Source of the DNA: Pseudomonas sp. CFBP13508
GTDB lineage: Bacteria > Pseudomonadota > Gammaproteobacteria > Pseudomonadales > Pseudomonadaceae
Length of the DNA: 64,000 nucleotides
Assembly (NCBI RefSeq): GCF_005233515.1
Contig: NZ_QFZZ01000002.1
Location: 1 to 64,000, forward strand
Reading direction: 5' to 3'
Both the position numbers and the translations under genes were made by a program. The notes beneath the pieces were generated by a model, which was not told the origin of the DNA, did no database searches, and saw only the letters and a list, made by a program, of their open reading frames with translations. Below, piece by piece: positions 34,959 through 44,750 of this stretch (within the stretch, counting starts at the first letter, position 1; every line of letters begins with the position of its first letter).

Positions 34959-37610
34959 TCAAGCTTCACCGTCCATCCCCGGCTGCGCCTGCAACGGCAA
35001 GTGCAAGGTAATGCAGGTGCCGCGCCCGTCGATGCCGTCAGCCACGGAAATACGCCCGCCGTGTGCGCCGACCATGCCCTGACAGATCGCCAGCCCCAGC
35101 CCCGTGCCCTGCCCGCCGCGATCACCGCGCGCGGCGGTGTAGAACATGTCGAAAATCTTCGCTCGGTCCTCTTCGGGAATCCCCGGGCCTTCATCGCTGA
35201 CCGCAAAGAAAATCTCCTGCTCATCGGCGCCGGCACGCAATTGCAGGCGACCGTGGCTGGGCGAAAATCGCGCGGCGTTTTCCAGCACGTTAACCAGCGC
35301 CTGCTCGATCAACGCCGCGTGCACATAGAGCAACGGCAGCTCGGCCGGCACTTCGGTGCTGACCTGCAGCGGCGCCAGCACGGCGCGCAGGCGATTGAGC
35401 GAACTGCCGACGATATCGGCCGGCGATACCCAGTCCCGCGCCAGCTTCAAGGCGCCGTGGCCGAGGCGAGTCATGTCGAGCAGGTTCTGAATGTAGCGGT
35501 CGAGGCGTTCGGCTTCGTCGCGGGTGCCTTCGAGCAGCTCGCGGCGATCCTCCAGCGGAATCGCTTCGCCGAGGGCGAACAGGCTGTCGATGCTGCCGCG
35601 CATGGCCGTCAGCGGCGTGCGCAAATCGTGGGACACCGAAGCCAGCAAGGCGCTGCGCAACTGTTCGGTTTCGCCGTGCAGACGCGCCGCTTCGAGGTCA
35701 TCGGCCAATTGCGCGCGGGCCAGGGCTTGCGCCAGCGGCTGGCTCAGCGCGGTGAGCAAACGTCGGCGCTGACCGCTCAAGCTCTGGCCTTCCTTGGCGC
35801 AAACACCGAGCAATGCCAGTGGCCCGTCCTCGACCGACAACGGCCACCACCACCAACGCCCCAGCGGCAACGTGCCGGTGCCCTTGCCCGCCGGTTGATC
35901 GTGTTGCCAGGCCCAATCGGCAGCGGCACGTTCGGCCTCGGTGAATTGCAGTGGCCCGCCGGTTTCGACTTTCCAGCCGCCCTGCCCGTCGCGGTTGAGC
36001 AGGCACAATTGCACATCGCTCCAGCCTTCGAGGTGCTGCGCGGCGGCGCTGACCACGGCTTGGCGATCAGTCGCGGCGGTGAGTTTGCGCGACAGGTCGA
36101 GCAGTTCGCTGGTCTCTTCCTGGGTATCGCGCAAGGCCTGCAACTGCCGACGCTGACGCGCCGCGAGGTTGCCGGTGAGGGCCGCCATCAACAGGAAGAA
36201 CAGCAGCGTCAGCACGTCTTCTTCGCGCTGAATGCTGAACGAGAAATTCGGTGGGATAAACAGAAAATCGTAGGTGAGAAACGACAGCGCCGCACAGGCC
36301 AGCGCCGGGCCGAGGCTGCTGCGCACCGCCACCAGCAACACCGCCGCGAGAAACACCAGCGAGATGTTCGGCAGCGGCAACACGCTCGACACCGCCCAGG
36401 CCAACGCGCTGGCCAACAACGTCGCGATCAGCGCCAGCGCGTAGTCGAACCACACCAGCGTCACTGGATTGCGCGGGCGCGGTTGATGCTGTTCGTGGTC
36501 ACTGTCGAGCACGTTGATTTCCAGACCGTGAGCCTGACGCAGCAGGCGCGCCGCCAGACCACCGCCGAACAGGCGACGGCGCAAGCGTGGCCGCGACTGG
36601 CCGACCAGCAACAGACTGGCGCGGCGCTCGGCGGCGTGTTGGATCAGGGTCTTCGCCACCTCGCCGGCACGCAACAGCACCACTTCGCCACCGAGGCGTT
36701 CGGCCAGTTGCTGGGCGCTTTGCAGGCGCAACCGCGATTGCTCATCCCGCGCACTGCCGTTGTCGACATGCACCAGACTCCACGGCAGATGCCGGCGCTG
36801 GGCGACGCGGCTGGCGTGACGCACCAGCCGTTCGGCCTGCGCATCGCCATCGATGCCGACCAACAAACGCCCGCGCACCGCCGGAGCGGCCTGGCCGAGT
36901 TGGCGATAGCCTTGGGCGAGATCGTTGTCGACCTGCGCGGCGGCGGTCTGCATCGCCAGTTCGCGCAGGGCGGTGAGATTGGTCTGGGTGAAAAAAGCGT
37001 CGATCGCAGCGCGGGCCTGTTCCGGCACGTAGACCTTGCCTTCGCGCAGACGCTCAAGCAATTCACGCGGCGGCAAGTCGATCAGCAGCAGCTCGAAAGC
37101 TTCCTGCAACACCCAGTCCGGCAGGGTTTCGCGCACCTGCACGCCAGTGATGCCGCGCACCTGATCATTCAGGCTTTCCAGGTGCTGGACGTTGACCGTG
37201 GTGAACACGTCGATGCCGGCGGCGAGCAGTTCCTGAATGTCTTGCCAGCGCTTGGCGTGACGACTGCCGGGGGCGTTGCTGTGGGCCAGTTCATCCACAA
37301 GCACAAGCTTCGGCTTGGCGGCGAGAATGCCGTCTAGGTCCATTTCTTCGAGCAGCACGCCACGGTATTCGCTGCGCACCAGCGGTTGCTGTGGCAAGCC
37401 GCCGAGCAAGGCTTCGGTTTCGGCACGGCCATGGGTTTCGACCACGCCGGCGAGGACTTTCACGCCTTGGCGCAGCTGCGTGTGCGCGGCCTGAAGCATG
37501 GCGTAGGTCTTGCCGACCCCGGGCGCCGCGCCGAGAAAAACCTTGAGCCGGCCACGGCCATCGCGGGGCAGGTCTGCTAACAATGCGTCGGCGCGGCCGG
37601 AGTCGCTCAT
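34959..37610 (-). CDS. kdpD: KdpD, potassium-sensing histidine kinase
   Basis: A protein of 883 residues. The N-terminal KdpD domain has Walker A GAAPGVGKT (27-35) and LVDELAHSNAPGSRHAKRWQDI; a UspA-like domain follows (about 250-370), then four membrane segments (about 395-490), a GAF-like region and a kinase core with the phospho-histidine in ASVSHDLRTPLTAMRGS and ATP-binding motifs NAARFSPSHG, DEGPGIPEEDR and GTGLGLAICQGMVGAHGG. It senses low potassium and ionic stress and phosphorylates KdpE. Length and order are normal. Confidence 0.96.
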   Translation of the reverse strand: MSDSGRADALLADLPRDGRGRLKVFLGAAPGVGKTYAMLQAAHTQLRQGVKVLAGVVETHGRAETEALLGGLPQQPLVRSEYRGVLLEEMDLDGILAAKPKLVLVDELAHSNAPGSRHAKRWQDIQELLAAGIDVFTTVNVQHLESLNDQVRGITGVQVRETLPDWVLQEAFELLLIDLPPRELLERLREGKVYVPEQARAAIDAFFTQTNLTALRELAMQTAAAQVDNDLAQGYRQLGQAAPAVRGRLLVGIDGDAQAERLVRHASRVAQRRHLPWSLVHVDNGSARDEQSRLRLQSAQQLAERLGGEVVLLRAGEVAKTLIQHAAERRASLLLVGQSRPRLRRRLFGGGLAARLLRQAHGLEINVLDSDHEQHQPRPRNPVTLVWFDYALALIATLLASALAWAVSSVLPLPNISLVFLAAVLLVAVRSSLGPALACAALSFLTYDFLFIPPNFSFSIQREEDVLTLLFFLLMAALTGNLAARQRRQLQALRDTQEETSELLDLSRKLTAATDRQAVVSAAAQHLEGWSDVQLCLLNRDGQGGWKVETGGPLQFTEAERAAADWAWQHDQPAGKGTGTLPLGRWWWWPLSVEDGPLALLGVCAKEGQSLSGQRRRLLTALSQPLAQALARAQLADDLEAARLHGETEQLRSALLASVSHDLRTPLTAMRGSIDSLFALGEAIPLEDRRELLEGTRDEAERLDRYIQNLLDMTRLGHGALKLARDWVSPADIVGSSLNRLRAVLAPLQVSTEVPAELPLLYVHAALIEQALVNVLENAARFSPSHGRLQLRAGADEQEIFFAVSDEGPGIPEEDRAKIFDMFYTAARGDRGGQGTGLGLAICQGMVGAHGGRISVADGIDGRGTCITLHLPLQAQPGMDGEA

Positions 37611-37662
37611 GCTGGGGATGCTCTCTTTCTTCTGATGTTTATGCGGTGATTGTCAGGGCGCC

Positions 37663-37727
37663 TTCGCGAGCAGGCTCGCTCCCACATGGATATGCATTCC
37701 AAAGGTGGGAGCGAGCCTGCTCGCGAA
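37663..37727. repeat. REP pair, family A, between kdpC and kdpD
   Basis: Copies at 37663-37685 and 37705-37727, convergent orientation, lying inside the kdp operon between the kdpC stop (37743) and the kdpD start (37610). Its hairpin could reduce kdpDE expression from the kdpF promoter or stabilise the upstream mRNA. Confidence 0.9.
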
Positions 37728-37742
37728 TGGCCGCGCCGCCGA

Positions 37743-38288
37743 TTACAGGTTTTGCAGTGCCAGGTTCAGCTCCAGCACATTCACCACCGGCGGCCCCACC
37801 AGCGGTTGTTCGATGTGCTTATCGAGCAATTGCTGCAAGGTCGACACCGGCAGGTTGCGCGCCGCCGCGACACGCGCCAGTTGATAGGCAATTGCCGCCG
37901 GTGGCAAGTGCGGATCGAGGCCGCTGGCGGAGGTGGTCAGCAAGGCCAATGGCACCGGCCCCTGCCCAGCGACTTGTTGTTTTTGCGCGTCTTCGATCAC
38001 GCGGGTCGCCAGGGCCGGATTGCTTGGCGCGAGGTTGCTGGCGCCGCTGGCGACCGTGGCAAAAGCCCCGGCGGAGGGCCGTGGGTGGAACCAGTTGTCG
38101 CCGCTGAAATCCTGGGCGATCAGCGCCGAGCCGCGGACTTTGCCGTCGGCGTCGTGGATCAGGCTGCCGTTGGCCTGAGCCGGGAAAGCGACTTGGGCGA
38201 TGCCGGTGACCGCGAGTGGGTAGGCGACGCCGGTGATCAGGGTCATCAGCGCCAACAGGGTCAGGGCCGGGCGTATCATTGTGGACAT
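37743..38288 (-). CDS. kdpC: KdpC, potassium-transporting ATPase C subunit
   Basis: A protein of 181 residues. One N-terminal membrane segment ([25 protein letters not shown]) precedes a periplasmic domain with the conserved [32 protein letters not shown] and [28 protein letters not shown]. KdpC stabilises the KdpFABC complex and helps KdpB. The start at 38288 has GAGGATCTTGAA upstream. It is separated from kdpB by about 310 bases of repeat sequence, unusual since kdpB and kdpC are normally nearly adjacent. Confidence 0.95.
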   Translation of the reverse strand: MSTMIRPALTLLALMTLITGVAYPLAVTGIAQVAFPAQANGSLIHDADGKVRGSALIAQDFSGDNWFHPRPSAGAFATVASGASNLAPSNPALATRVIEDAQKQQVAGQGPVPLALLTTSASGLDPHLPPAAIAYQLARVAAARNLPVSTLQQLLDKHIEQPLVGPPVVNVLELNLALQNL

Positions 38289-38340
38289 TTCAAGATCCTC
38301 GAATTCGTTGGACAAACTTTTGCGCGGTGTCAGGGAGATC

Positions 38341-38595
38341 TTTTCCCCCTCACCCCAGCCCTCTCCCCCAAGGGGGCGAGTGGGAAAGGGAGCCGATCTT
38401 CATGCTGTTCAAGACCTGAGTTCGGCTCGGAATTTCAGGTCGGCGAGCCTCGCACAAACACCTCGGTCAGTCCGCTACGGTGATTGGCTTTCCAATCGCG
38501 CATTCACCTCGGTATCCCAAGTCGGCGTACCTCTCGCAAACACCTCGGTCAGTCCCCTCTCCCTCTGGGAGAGGGTTAGGGTGAGGGGCTCTTTT
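38341..38595. repeat. composite repeat element inserted between kdpB and kdpC
   Basis: The ends are inverted copies of a CCCCTCACCC...CCCTCTCCC motif (38345-38380 and 38554-38592). Inside are two 35-base direct repeats (38439-38473 and 38521-38555), both ending CAAACACCTCGGTCAGTCC and differing at a few positions. There is no coding sequence. It fills the whole kdpB-kdpC gap and looks like a non-autonomous MITE- or REP-like element. Confidence 0.8.
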
Positions 38596-38600
38596 CAGCC

Positions 38601-40658
38601 TTACACCAGATGCAACGCCATAAGCAGCATGTCGATCACCTTGATCCCCACGAACGGCACGACAATCCCGCCGACGCCATAGATCAGCAGATTGCGCCGC
38701 AGCAACGCCGCCGCACTCGCCGCCTGCACCCGCACGCCGCGCAATGCCAGTGGAATCAGCACAACGATGATCAGCGCGTTGAAGACGATGGCCGAGAGAA
38801 TCGCGCTCTGCGGACTGCTCAGATGCATGATGTTCAGCACGCCCAACTGCGGGTAAATCGAGGCGAACAGCGCCGGCAGAATCGCGAAGTATTTGGCGAT
38901 GTCGTTGGCGATGGAAAAGGTCGTCAGCGCGCAACGGGTCACCAGCAATTCCTTGCCGATCTGCACCACGTCGAGCAGCTTGGTCGGGTCGCTGTCGAGG
39001 TCGACCATATTCGCCGCCTCGCGCGCCGCTTGCGTGCCATCGTTCATCGCCATGCCAACGTCGGCCTGAGCCAGCGCCGGGGCATCGTTGGCGCCGTCGC
39101 CGCACATGGCGACCAGGCGACCGTCGTTCTGCTCGTGACGGATGCGCGCGAGTTTCTTCTCCGGCGTGGCTTCGGCGAGCACATCGTCGACGCCCGCTTC
39201 AGCGGCGATCGCAGCAGCGGTCAGCGGGTTGTCGCCGGTGACCATCACCGTGCGAATTCCCAGTTTGCGCAACTCGGCAAAACGCTCGCGGATGCCTGGC
39301 TTGACCACGTCCTTGAGATGGATCGCGCCAAGCAATCTGCCGTCAGCGCAGACCAGCAACGGCGTGCCGCCGCTCTGGGCAATCCTGTCGATCTCGCGCG
39401 CCAGCGCCGGGGCCAGATCGCTACGTTGCTGACCGAGAAACGCCAGCAGCGAATCCACCGCCCCTTTGCGATACACGCGGCCCTGATAATCGACGCCGGA
39501 CAAGCGGGTTTCCGCGCTGAACGGCACGGCGGTCAGGGTTTCCGGGGCCGGCTCCGGTTGCGGATGCAGGCCACGAAGGAACTCGACGATCGACTTGCCT
39601 TCAGCGGTTTCGTCGGCCAGCGAAGCAAACAACGCGCCTTCGGCCAGCTCACGGCCGGTCACACCCGGCGCGGCATACACCGCGCTGCAACGACGGTTGC
39701 CGAAGGTGATGGTGCCGGTCTTGTCGAGTAACAGCACGTGCACGTCACCCGCCGCTTCCACTGCGCGACCGGATTTGGCGATCACGTTGAGACGCACCAG
39801 CCGATCCATCCCGGCGATACCGATGGCCGACAGCAGACCGCCGATGGTCGTCGGGATCAGCGTGACCAATAACGCCACGAGGAACACCAGCGGCAGGCTG
39901 CCGTTGGCGAAATGCGCGAACGGTTGCAGGGTGACGACCACCAGCAGAAAGATCAGGGTCAGGCCGATCAGCAGGATATCCAGCGCGACTTCGTTCGGGG
40001 TCTTCTGACGCTTGGCGCCTTCGACCAGGGCGATCATGCGGTCGAGGGTCGATTCACCGGGGTTGGTGGTGATCTTCACCACCAGCCAGTCGGAGACCAA
40101 CCGCGTGTTGCCGGTGACGGCCGAGCGGTCGCCGCCGGACTCACGGATCACCGGCGCCGATTCGCCAGTGATCGCCGCTTCGTTGACCGCCGCAATACCT
40201 TCGATGACTTCGCCGTCACCGGGGATCATTTCCCCGGCTTCGACTCGCACCACATCGCCCTTGCGCAGATTGGCGGCGGGGACAATCTTGAAGCTGCCAT
40301 CAGCCTGACGGCAGCGGGCGCTGAGGCCTTCGCTGCCGGCCTTGAGGCTGTCGGCGCGGGCCTTGCCACGACCTTCGGCCAGGGCCTCGGCGAAGTTGGC
40401 GAACAGCACGGTGAACCACAGCCACAGAGCGATTTGCGCGGCGACGAAGGTCGGCACGTCGGCATCCGGAAGGAAGCACAGCACGGTGGTGAAAATCGCC
40501 GTCAGTTCGACCACCAGCATCACTGGCGAACGTGCCAGTTGCCTTGGGTCGAGCTTGACGAAGGCTTGCACCAGCGCCGGGCGCCACAGGGCCGAGATCG
40601 CGGTTTTGGCTTGTTCCGGCGCTTTGACGGCGGCGGGTTTGATTGCAGGCATATTCAT
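38601..40658 (-). CDS. kdpB: KdpB, potassium-transporting P-type ATPase catalytic subunit
   Basis: A 685-residue P-type ATPase. Phosphorylated Asp312 lies in [11 protein letters not shown], with actuator motif ITGESAP (164-167; its serine is the regulatory phosphorylation site in E. coli), [10 protein letters not shown] and hinge [11 protein letters not shown]. The membrane helices have the usual Kdp layout. It energises potassium uptake through KdpA. The start at 40658 has AAGGA seven bases upstream; an internal ATG two codons later is less likely. It begins ten bases after the kdpA stop. Confidence 0.97.
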   Translation of the reverse strand: MNMPAIKPAAVKAPEQAKTAISALWRPALVQAFVKLDPRQLARSPVMLVVELTAIFTTVLCFLPDADVPTFVAAQIALWLWFTVLFANFAEALAEGRGKARADSLKAGSEGLSARCRQADGSFKIVPAANLRKGDVVRVEAGEMIPGDGEVIEGIAAVNEAAITGESAPVIRESGGDRSAVTGNTRLVSDWLVVKITTNPGESTLDRMIALVEGAKRQKTPNEVALDILLIGLTLIFLLVVVTLQPFAHFANGSLPLVFLVALLVTLIPTTIGGLLSAIGIAGMDRLVRLNVIAKSGRAVEAAGDVHVLLLDKTGTITFGNRRCSAVYAAPGVTGRELAEGALFASLADETAEGKSIVEFLRGLHPQPEPAPETLTAVPFSAETRLSGVDYQGRVYRKGAVDSLLAFLGQQRSDLAPALAREIDRIAQSGGTPLLVCADGRLLGAIHLKDVVKPGIRERFAELRKLGIRTVMVTGDNPLTAAAIAAEAGVDDVLAEATPEKKLARIRHEQNDGRLVAMCGDGANDAPALAQADVGMAMNDGTQAAREAANMVDLDSDPTKLLDVVQIGKELLVTRCALTTFSIANDIAKYFAILPALFASIYPQLGVLNIMHLSSPQSAILSAIVFNALIIVVLIPLALRGVRVQAASAAALLRRNLLIYGVGGIVVPFVGIKVIDMLLMALHLV

Positions 40659-40668
40659 GATGGATTCC

Positions 40669-42363
40669 TTAGAAGCCCATACTTAAATGTTCGGCGACAG
40701 GACCGAGCGCCAGCGTCGGCAAGAACGTCAGGCCGCCCACCAGCAAAATGGTCACGGTCAACAGGGTCACGAACAGCGGGCCGTGAGTCGGGAAGCTGTT
40801 CTGGCCGACCGGTGCGCTTTTCTTCATCGCCAGGCTACCGGCCAGTGCCAGCACCGGCAGGATGTAGCCGAAGCGGCCGATCAACATGCCCAGGCCGAGC
40901 ATCAGGTTGTGGAACGGCGTGTTCGCGCTGAGGCCACCGAATGCCGAGCCGTTGTTGGCGCTGGCCGAGGTGTAGGCGTAGAGCAACTGACTGAAACCGT
41001 GCGCGCCGGGGTTGCTGATGGTTGCCGCAGCGCTGGGAACCGTGGCGGCAATCGCGCCGAGCACCAGCACGCCGACGGGCATCACCAACAAGGTTACGAC
41101 CAACAATTGCACCTCACGCGCTTGAAGCTTCTTGCCGAGGTATTCCGGCGTCCGACCGATCATCAGACCGGCGAGGAACACCGCGATCAGCACGTTGAGC
41201 AACATGCCGTAGAGCCCGGCGCCGACACCGCCGAAGATCACTTCGCCGACCATCATGTTGACCAGCGCGACCATGCCGCTCAGCGGGTTGAGGCTGTCGT
41301 GCATGCCGTTGACCGAACCGTTCGACGCCGCCGTGGTAGTCACCGACCACAGCACCGTCGCGGTAGTACCGAAGCGCGCTTCCTTGCCTTCCAGCGGTGC
41401 AGTCTGTTCAACGGCAGCGTTGTTCAGGGTCGGATTCGGCTGATATTCGGCCCACAACGACGTCGCGCCGCCGATCAGGAACAACGCCAACATGCAGGCG
41501 ATGATCGCCCGGCTCTGACGCAGGTCCTTGACGTAGTGGCCGAAGGTGAACACCAGCGCCACCGGGATCAGGATGATCGAAGCGACTTCGAACAGGTTGC
41601 TCCACGCGGTCGGGTTCTCAAACGGATGCGCCGAGTTGACGCCGAAGAAACCACCACCGTTGGTGCCCAGCTGCTTGATCGCAATCTGGCTGGCGGCCGG
41701 GCCGAGCGGGATCACTTGATCGACACCCTGCAGCGTCACGGCATTCACATACTGCGCGAAGGTTTGCGGCACGCCCTGCCAGACCAGATACAGCGCCAGC
41801 AGCAGGCACAGCGGCAGCAGGCCATAGAGGGTGGCGCGGGTCATGTCGACCCAGAAGTTGCCGAGGGTCTGCGCCGACTTACGGCCAATGCCACGACACA
41901 GCGCGACCAGCACAGCGAGGCCGGTGGCGGCGCTGACGAAGTTCTGCACGGTGAGACCGACCATCTGGCTCAGATAGCTGAGGGTCGCTTCGCCACTGTA
42001 AGACTGCCAGTTGGTGTTGGTCATGAAACTGACCGCGGTATTGAACGCCTGGGTCCATTCCTGGCCCGGCAGGTTCTGCGGGTTCAGCGGCAGGTGATCC
42101 TGGAACAACAGGATGGCGAACAGCAGCAGGAAACCGGCAAGGTTGAACGCCAGCAGCGCCAGCGTGTACTTCTGCCAGCTCTGCTCTGCCTGCGCATCGA
42201 CGCCGGCAAGACGATAGCAACCGCGCTCGACCGGGCCGAGAATCGGCGTCAGCCAGGTGCGCTGGCCCTCCATCACCTTGTAATAGAAGCGCCCAAGGAA
42301 CGGCGCCGGCAGCAGGACCAGCGCAAAAAACCCGAGGATCAGCCAATAGTCATAACTGTGCAT
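40669..42363 (-). CDS. kdpA: KdpA, potassium-binding and channel subunit
   Basis: A 564-residue inner-membrane protein with about ten membrane segments and four selectivity-filter-like loops, for example [34 protein letters not shown] and [19 protein letters not shown]. It captures potassium with high affinity and passes it towards KdpB. The start [33 protein letters not shown] is typical, so upstream open frame is not part of the protein. It follows kdpF by eight bases. Confidence 0.97.
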   Translation of the reverse strand: MHSYDYWLILGFFALVLLPAPFLGRFYYKVMEGQRTWLTPILGPVERGCYRLAGVDAQAEQSWQKYTLALLAFNLAGFLLLFAILLFQDHLPLNPQNLPGQEWTQAFNTAVSFMTNTNWQSYSGEATLSYLSQMVGLTVQNFVSAATGLAVLVALCRGIGRKSAQTLGNFWVDMTRATLYGLLPLCLLLALYLVWQGVPQTFAQYVNAVTLQGVDQVIPLGPAASQIAIKQLGTNGGGFFGVNSAHPFENPTAWSNLFEVASIILIPVALVFTFGHYVKDLRQSRAIIACMLALFLIGGATSLWAEYQPNPTLNNAAVEQTAPLEGKEARFGTTATVLWSVTTTAASNGSVNGMHDSLNPLSGMVALVNMMVGEVIFGGVGAGLYGMLLNVLIAVFLAGLMIGRTPEYLGKKLQAREVQLLVVTLLVMPVGVLVLGAIAATVPSAAATISNPGAHGFSQLLYAYTSASANNGSAFGGLSANTPFHNLMLGLGMLIGRFGYILPVLALAGSLAMKKSAPVGQNSFPTHGPLFVTLLTVTILLVGGLTFLPTLALGPVAEHLSMGF

Positions 42364-42371
42364 AGCCGCTC

Positions 42372-42461
42372 CTAGTTCCGGTCCGCGCGCAACAGCGCAA
42401 CCAACAGATAAATGAACAGCCCCACTGCCAACAGCAGTGACACCCCATCCAGAACGCTCAT
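42372..42461 (-). CDS. kdpF: KdpF, tiny membrane subunit of the Kdp ATPase
   Basis: A 29-codon gene. It encodes MSVLDGVSLLLAVGLFIYLL and then VALLRADRN, a single membrane helix with a basic end, as in E. coli KdpF (also 29 residues). The ribosome site GGAG lies seven bases before the ATG. It is the first gene of kdpFABC, directly upstream of kdpA. KdpF stabilises the complex and is easily missed by gene callers. Confidence 0.92.
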   Translation of the reverse strand: MSVLDGVSLLLAVGLFIYLLVALLRADRN

Positions 42462-42552
42462 GGAAGATCTCCGTGTAACGGCGTATTGCCGTGTGTGCAG
42501 CGATTGTCGGGAAGGAGGCTGTAAAGGAGCGAGAGCGAGGCGCGGTGTGGGT

Positions 42553-42570
42553 CATAAAGAAAGCGTAAAG
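42553..42570 (-). promoter_or_regulatory. candidate KdpE-binding box upstream of kdpF
   Basis: On the minus strand the sequence reads CTTTACGCTTTCTTTATG, close in form to the E. coli KdpE site (TTTATAC and TTTACA separated by a T-tract). It stands about 92 bases before the kdpF start, where an activator site is expected. Similarity was judged by eye. Confidence 0.5.
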
Positions 42571-42623
42571 AGTGGGTTTATGCGGGCTTTACGGCTGAGT
42601 TTCGTGGTGTTTGGGCTGGCGCC

Positions 42624-42690
42624 TTCGCGAGCAGGCTCGCTCCCACAGGGGCAACGCATTTCAAAATGTGGGAGCGAGCCTGCTCGCGAA
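42624..42690. repeat. REP pair, family A, convergent orientation
   Basis: Copies at 42624-42646 and 42668-42690 in the 400-base gap between the divergent kdpF and permease genes. The rest of this gap shows only the candidate KdpE box and no gene. Confidence 0.9.
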
Positions 42691-42859
42691 GACGGCATCA
42701 CCGACAACATCGCACCCAACTGGCGCACAAAAAGCAGCTATCCCCACACGAACATCCCCGATACGACAGCTTTGAACTCATTACGACTTGTTTCAGCGTA
42801 GTGGCACGCCCACTGCACACGCCCTCCCCGAGCTTTCCAACCATTGCGGGAGCAAGCGC

Positions 42860-44224
42860 ATGAACACACAACTCAAACCCACGCTGGGCACGTTGCACCT
42901 GTGGGGCATTGCCGTGGGGCTGGTGATTTCCGGGGAATATTTCGGCTGGAGTTACGGCTGGGGTGTCGCCGGTACGCTGGGTTTCCTGGTGACCTCATTC
43001 ATGGTCGCGACCATGTACACCTGCTTCATTTTCAGCTTCACCGAACTGACCACCGCCATTCCCCATGCCGGCGGGCCGTTTGCCTACAGCCGTCGCGCCT
43101 TTGGCGAAAAAGGTGGATTGATCGCAGGCCTCGCCACACTGATCGAATTCGTTTTCGCCCCGCCGGCGATTGCTTTAGCGATTGGCGCTTACTTGAATGT
43201 GCAGTTTCCGGCGCTCGACCCGAAACACGCAGCGGTCGGCGCGTATATCGTATTCATGGGCCTGAACATTCTCGGGGTGAAACTGGCCGCGACGTTCGAG
43301 CTGATCGTCTGCGTGCTGGCGGTGGCTGAGTTGCTGGTGTTCATGGGCGTGGTCGCACCGGCGTTCAGCTTCAGCAACTTCGCCCTGAATGGCTGGGCCG
43401 GTTCCGACGTCTTCGGCGCGCCGGCGATTGCCGGGATGTTCGCGGCGATTCCCTTCGCGATCTGGTTCTTCCTCGCCATCGAAGGCGCCGCCATGGCCGC
43501 CGAAGAAGCCAAGGACCCGAAACGCACGATCCCAAAAGCCTACATCAGCGGCATCCTGACCCTGGTGCTGTTGGCCATGGGCGTGATGTTCTTCGCGGGC
43601 GGCGTCGGCGACTGGCGCACCTTATCCAACATCAACGACCCACTGCCGCAGGCGATGAAAACCGTGGTCGGTGACAACTCCGGCTGGCTGCACATGCTGG
43701 TCTGGATCGGCCTGTTCGGCCTGGTCGCCAGTTTCCACGGCATCATCCTCGGCTACTCACGACAATTCTTCGCCCTCGCCCGCGCCGGTTACCTGCCCGC
43801 CTCATTGGCAAAACTGTCACGCTTCCAGACCCCGCACCGCGCAATCATCGCTGGCGGCCTGATCGGCATCGCCGCGATCTACAGCGACGGCCTGATCAAC
43901 CTCGGCGGCATGACACTCACTGCCGCGATGATCACCATGGCCGTGTTCGGCGCGATCGTGATGTACATCATGAGCATGCTCAGCCTGTTCAAACTGCGTA
44001 AATCGGAACCGAATCTGGAACGTACTTTCCGCGCGCCTTGTTATCCGCTGGTTCCGCTGATCGCGTTGGTGCTGGCGGTGGTTTGCCTGGTGGCGATGGC
44101 GTGGTTCAACACGTTGATCGGGCTGATTTTCCTTGGCTTCATGGCGGTCGGGTTCTGTTACTTCATGCTGACTGGACAACTGCGCGCCGATGCGCCGGCG
44201 GATGCCATGCTCACAGGCCTGTAA
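42860..44224 (+). CDS. APC-family amino acid/ethanolamine permease
   Basis: A 454-residue, twelve-segment transporter. It starts KPTLGTLHLWGIAVGLVISGEYFGWSYGWGVAGTLGF, the hallmark of ethanolamine-permease (Eat/EutP-like) proteins, and continues with FTELTTAIPHAGGPFAYSRRAFG and EGAAMAAEEAKDPKRTIPKAYISG. The usual partners eutBC (ethanolamine ammonia-lyase) are not in this window, so the substrate call is tentative. ATG at 42860 has GCGGGAGC upstream and gives the expected N-terminus. Confidence 0.85.
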   Translation: MNTQLKPTLGTLHLWGIAVGLVISGEYFGWSYGWGVAGTLGFLVTSFMVATMYTCFIFSFTELTTAIPHAGGPFAYSRRAFGEKGGLIAGLATLIEFVFAPPAIALAIGAYLNVQFPALDPKHAAVGAYIVFMGLNILGVKLAATFELIVCVLAVAELLVFMGVVAPAFSFSNFALNGWAGSDVFGAPAIAGMFAAIPFAIWFFLAIEGAAMAAEEAKDPKRTIPKAYISGILTLVLLAMGVMFFAGGVGDWRTLSNINDPLPQAMKTVVGDNSGWLHMLVWIGLFGLVASFHGIILGYSRQFFALARAGYLPASLAKLSRFQTPHRAIIAGGLIGIAAIYSDGLINLGGMTLTAAMITMAVFGAIVMYIMSMLSLFKLRKSEPNLERTFRAPCYPLVPLIALVLAVVCLVAMAWFNTLIGLIFLGFMAVGFCYFMLTGQLRADAPADAMLTGL

Positions 44225-44236
44225 CGACCCGCCCCC

Positions 44237-44316
44237 TGTAGGAGCTGACGAGTGAAACGAGGCTGCGATCTTTGCTTTTCAAGATCAAAAGATCGCAGCC
44301 TTCGGCAGCGCCTACA
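44237..44316. repeat. inverted repeat, family B, with shortened right arm
   Basis: The left arm TGTAGGAGCTGACGAGTG, then AACGAGGCTGCGATC, is followed by an inverted right arm that lacks the middle part (GATCGCAGCCTTCGGCAGCGCCTACA). It lies 13 bases after the permease stop. Confidence 0.85.
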
Positions 44317-44445
44317 GTAATTTCGGATGCACCGGCTGCAAGCGGCCTAGAATGGAACCACCGCGAAGTCGTTTCGCTCAAAGGTGGTATGCAGCATCGC
44401 ACGGCGAAGTCCTCGCCCGTCGAGCTGCCATTAAGGAGAGCCGTT

Positions 44446-44613
44446 ATGCCCTGGTATGCCTGGTTGATTCTGGTCGTTGCGATCGGCTCGATTGTCGGCG
44501 GATTGATGATGTTGCGCGACACCGCCAACAAGGTCGAACTGACCGATGAAGAACGCAAGCGCGTCGCACAGCGCAATGCCGAAGCGGATGCCAAGGATGC
44601 ACAAGACCGCTGA
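44446..44613 (+). CDS. DUF2897 family small membrane protein
   Basis: A 55-residue protein: one membrane helix (WYAWLILVVAIGSIVGGLMML) and then a charged tail (DTANKVELTDEERKRVAQRNAEADAKDAQDR). Such proteins are common in gammaproteobacteria and have no known function. The start at 44446 has AAGGAGAG six bases upstream, and a terminator follows, so it is a complete small transcription unit. Confidence 0.85.
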   Translation: MPWYAWLILVVAIGSIVGGLMMLRDTANKVELTDEERKRVAQRNAEADAKDAQDR

Positions 44614-44617
44614 TACC

Positions 44618-44648
44618 AACCCCGCCGCAATGGCGGGGTTTGTTTTTT
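44618..44648 (+). terminator. rho-independent terminator
   Basis: Stem AACCCCGCC-GCAAT-GGCGGGGTT followed by TGTTTTTT, five bases past the DUF2897 stop. Confidence 0.9.
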
Positions 44649-44750
44649 CAGCACAATCGGACTTACCCGCAGGCTGTTTAGATTTTAGAAGTACAGTCAC
44701 CATTTAATCTTCCGTGGTTAAGATGGCAGCATCGTCGCGGAGAGCTCCAC

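Noticed and set aside
35001..37337. Open frame of nearly 780 codons antisense to kdpD
   Set aside because: Shadow of kdpD codon bias, rich in Arg/Gln/His; kdpD itself has all expected domains.
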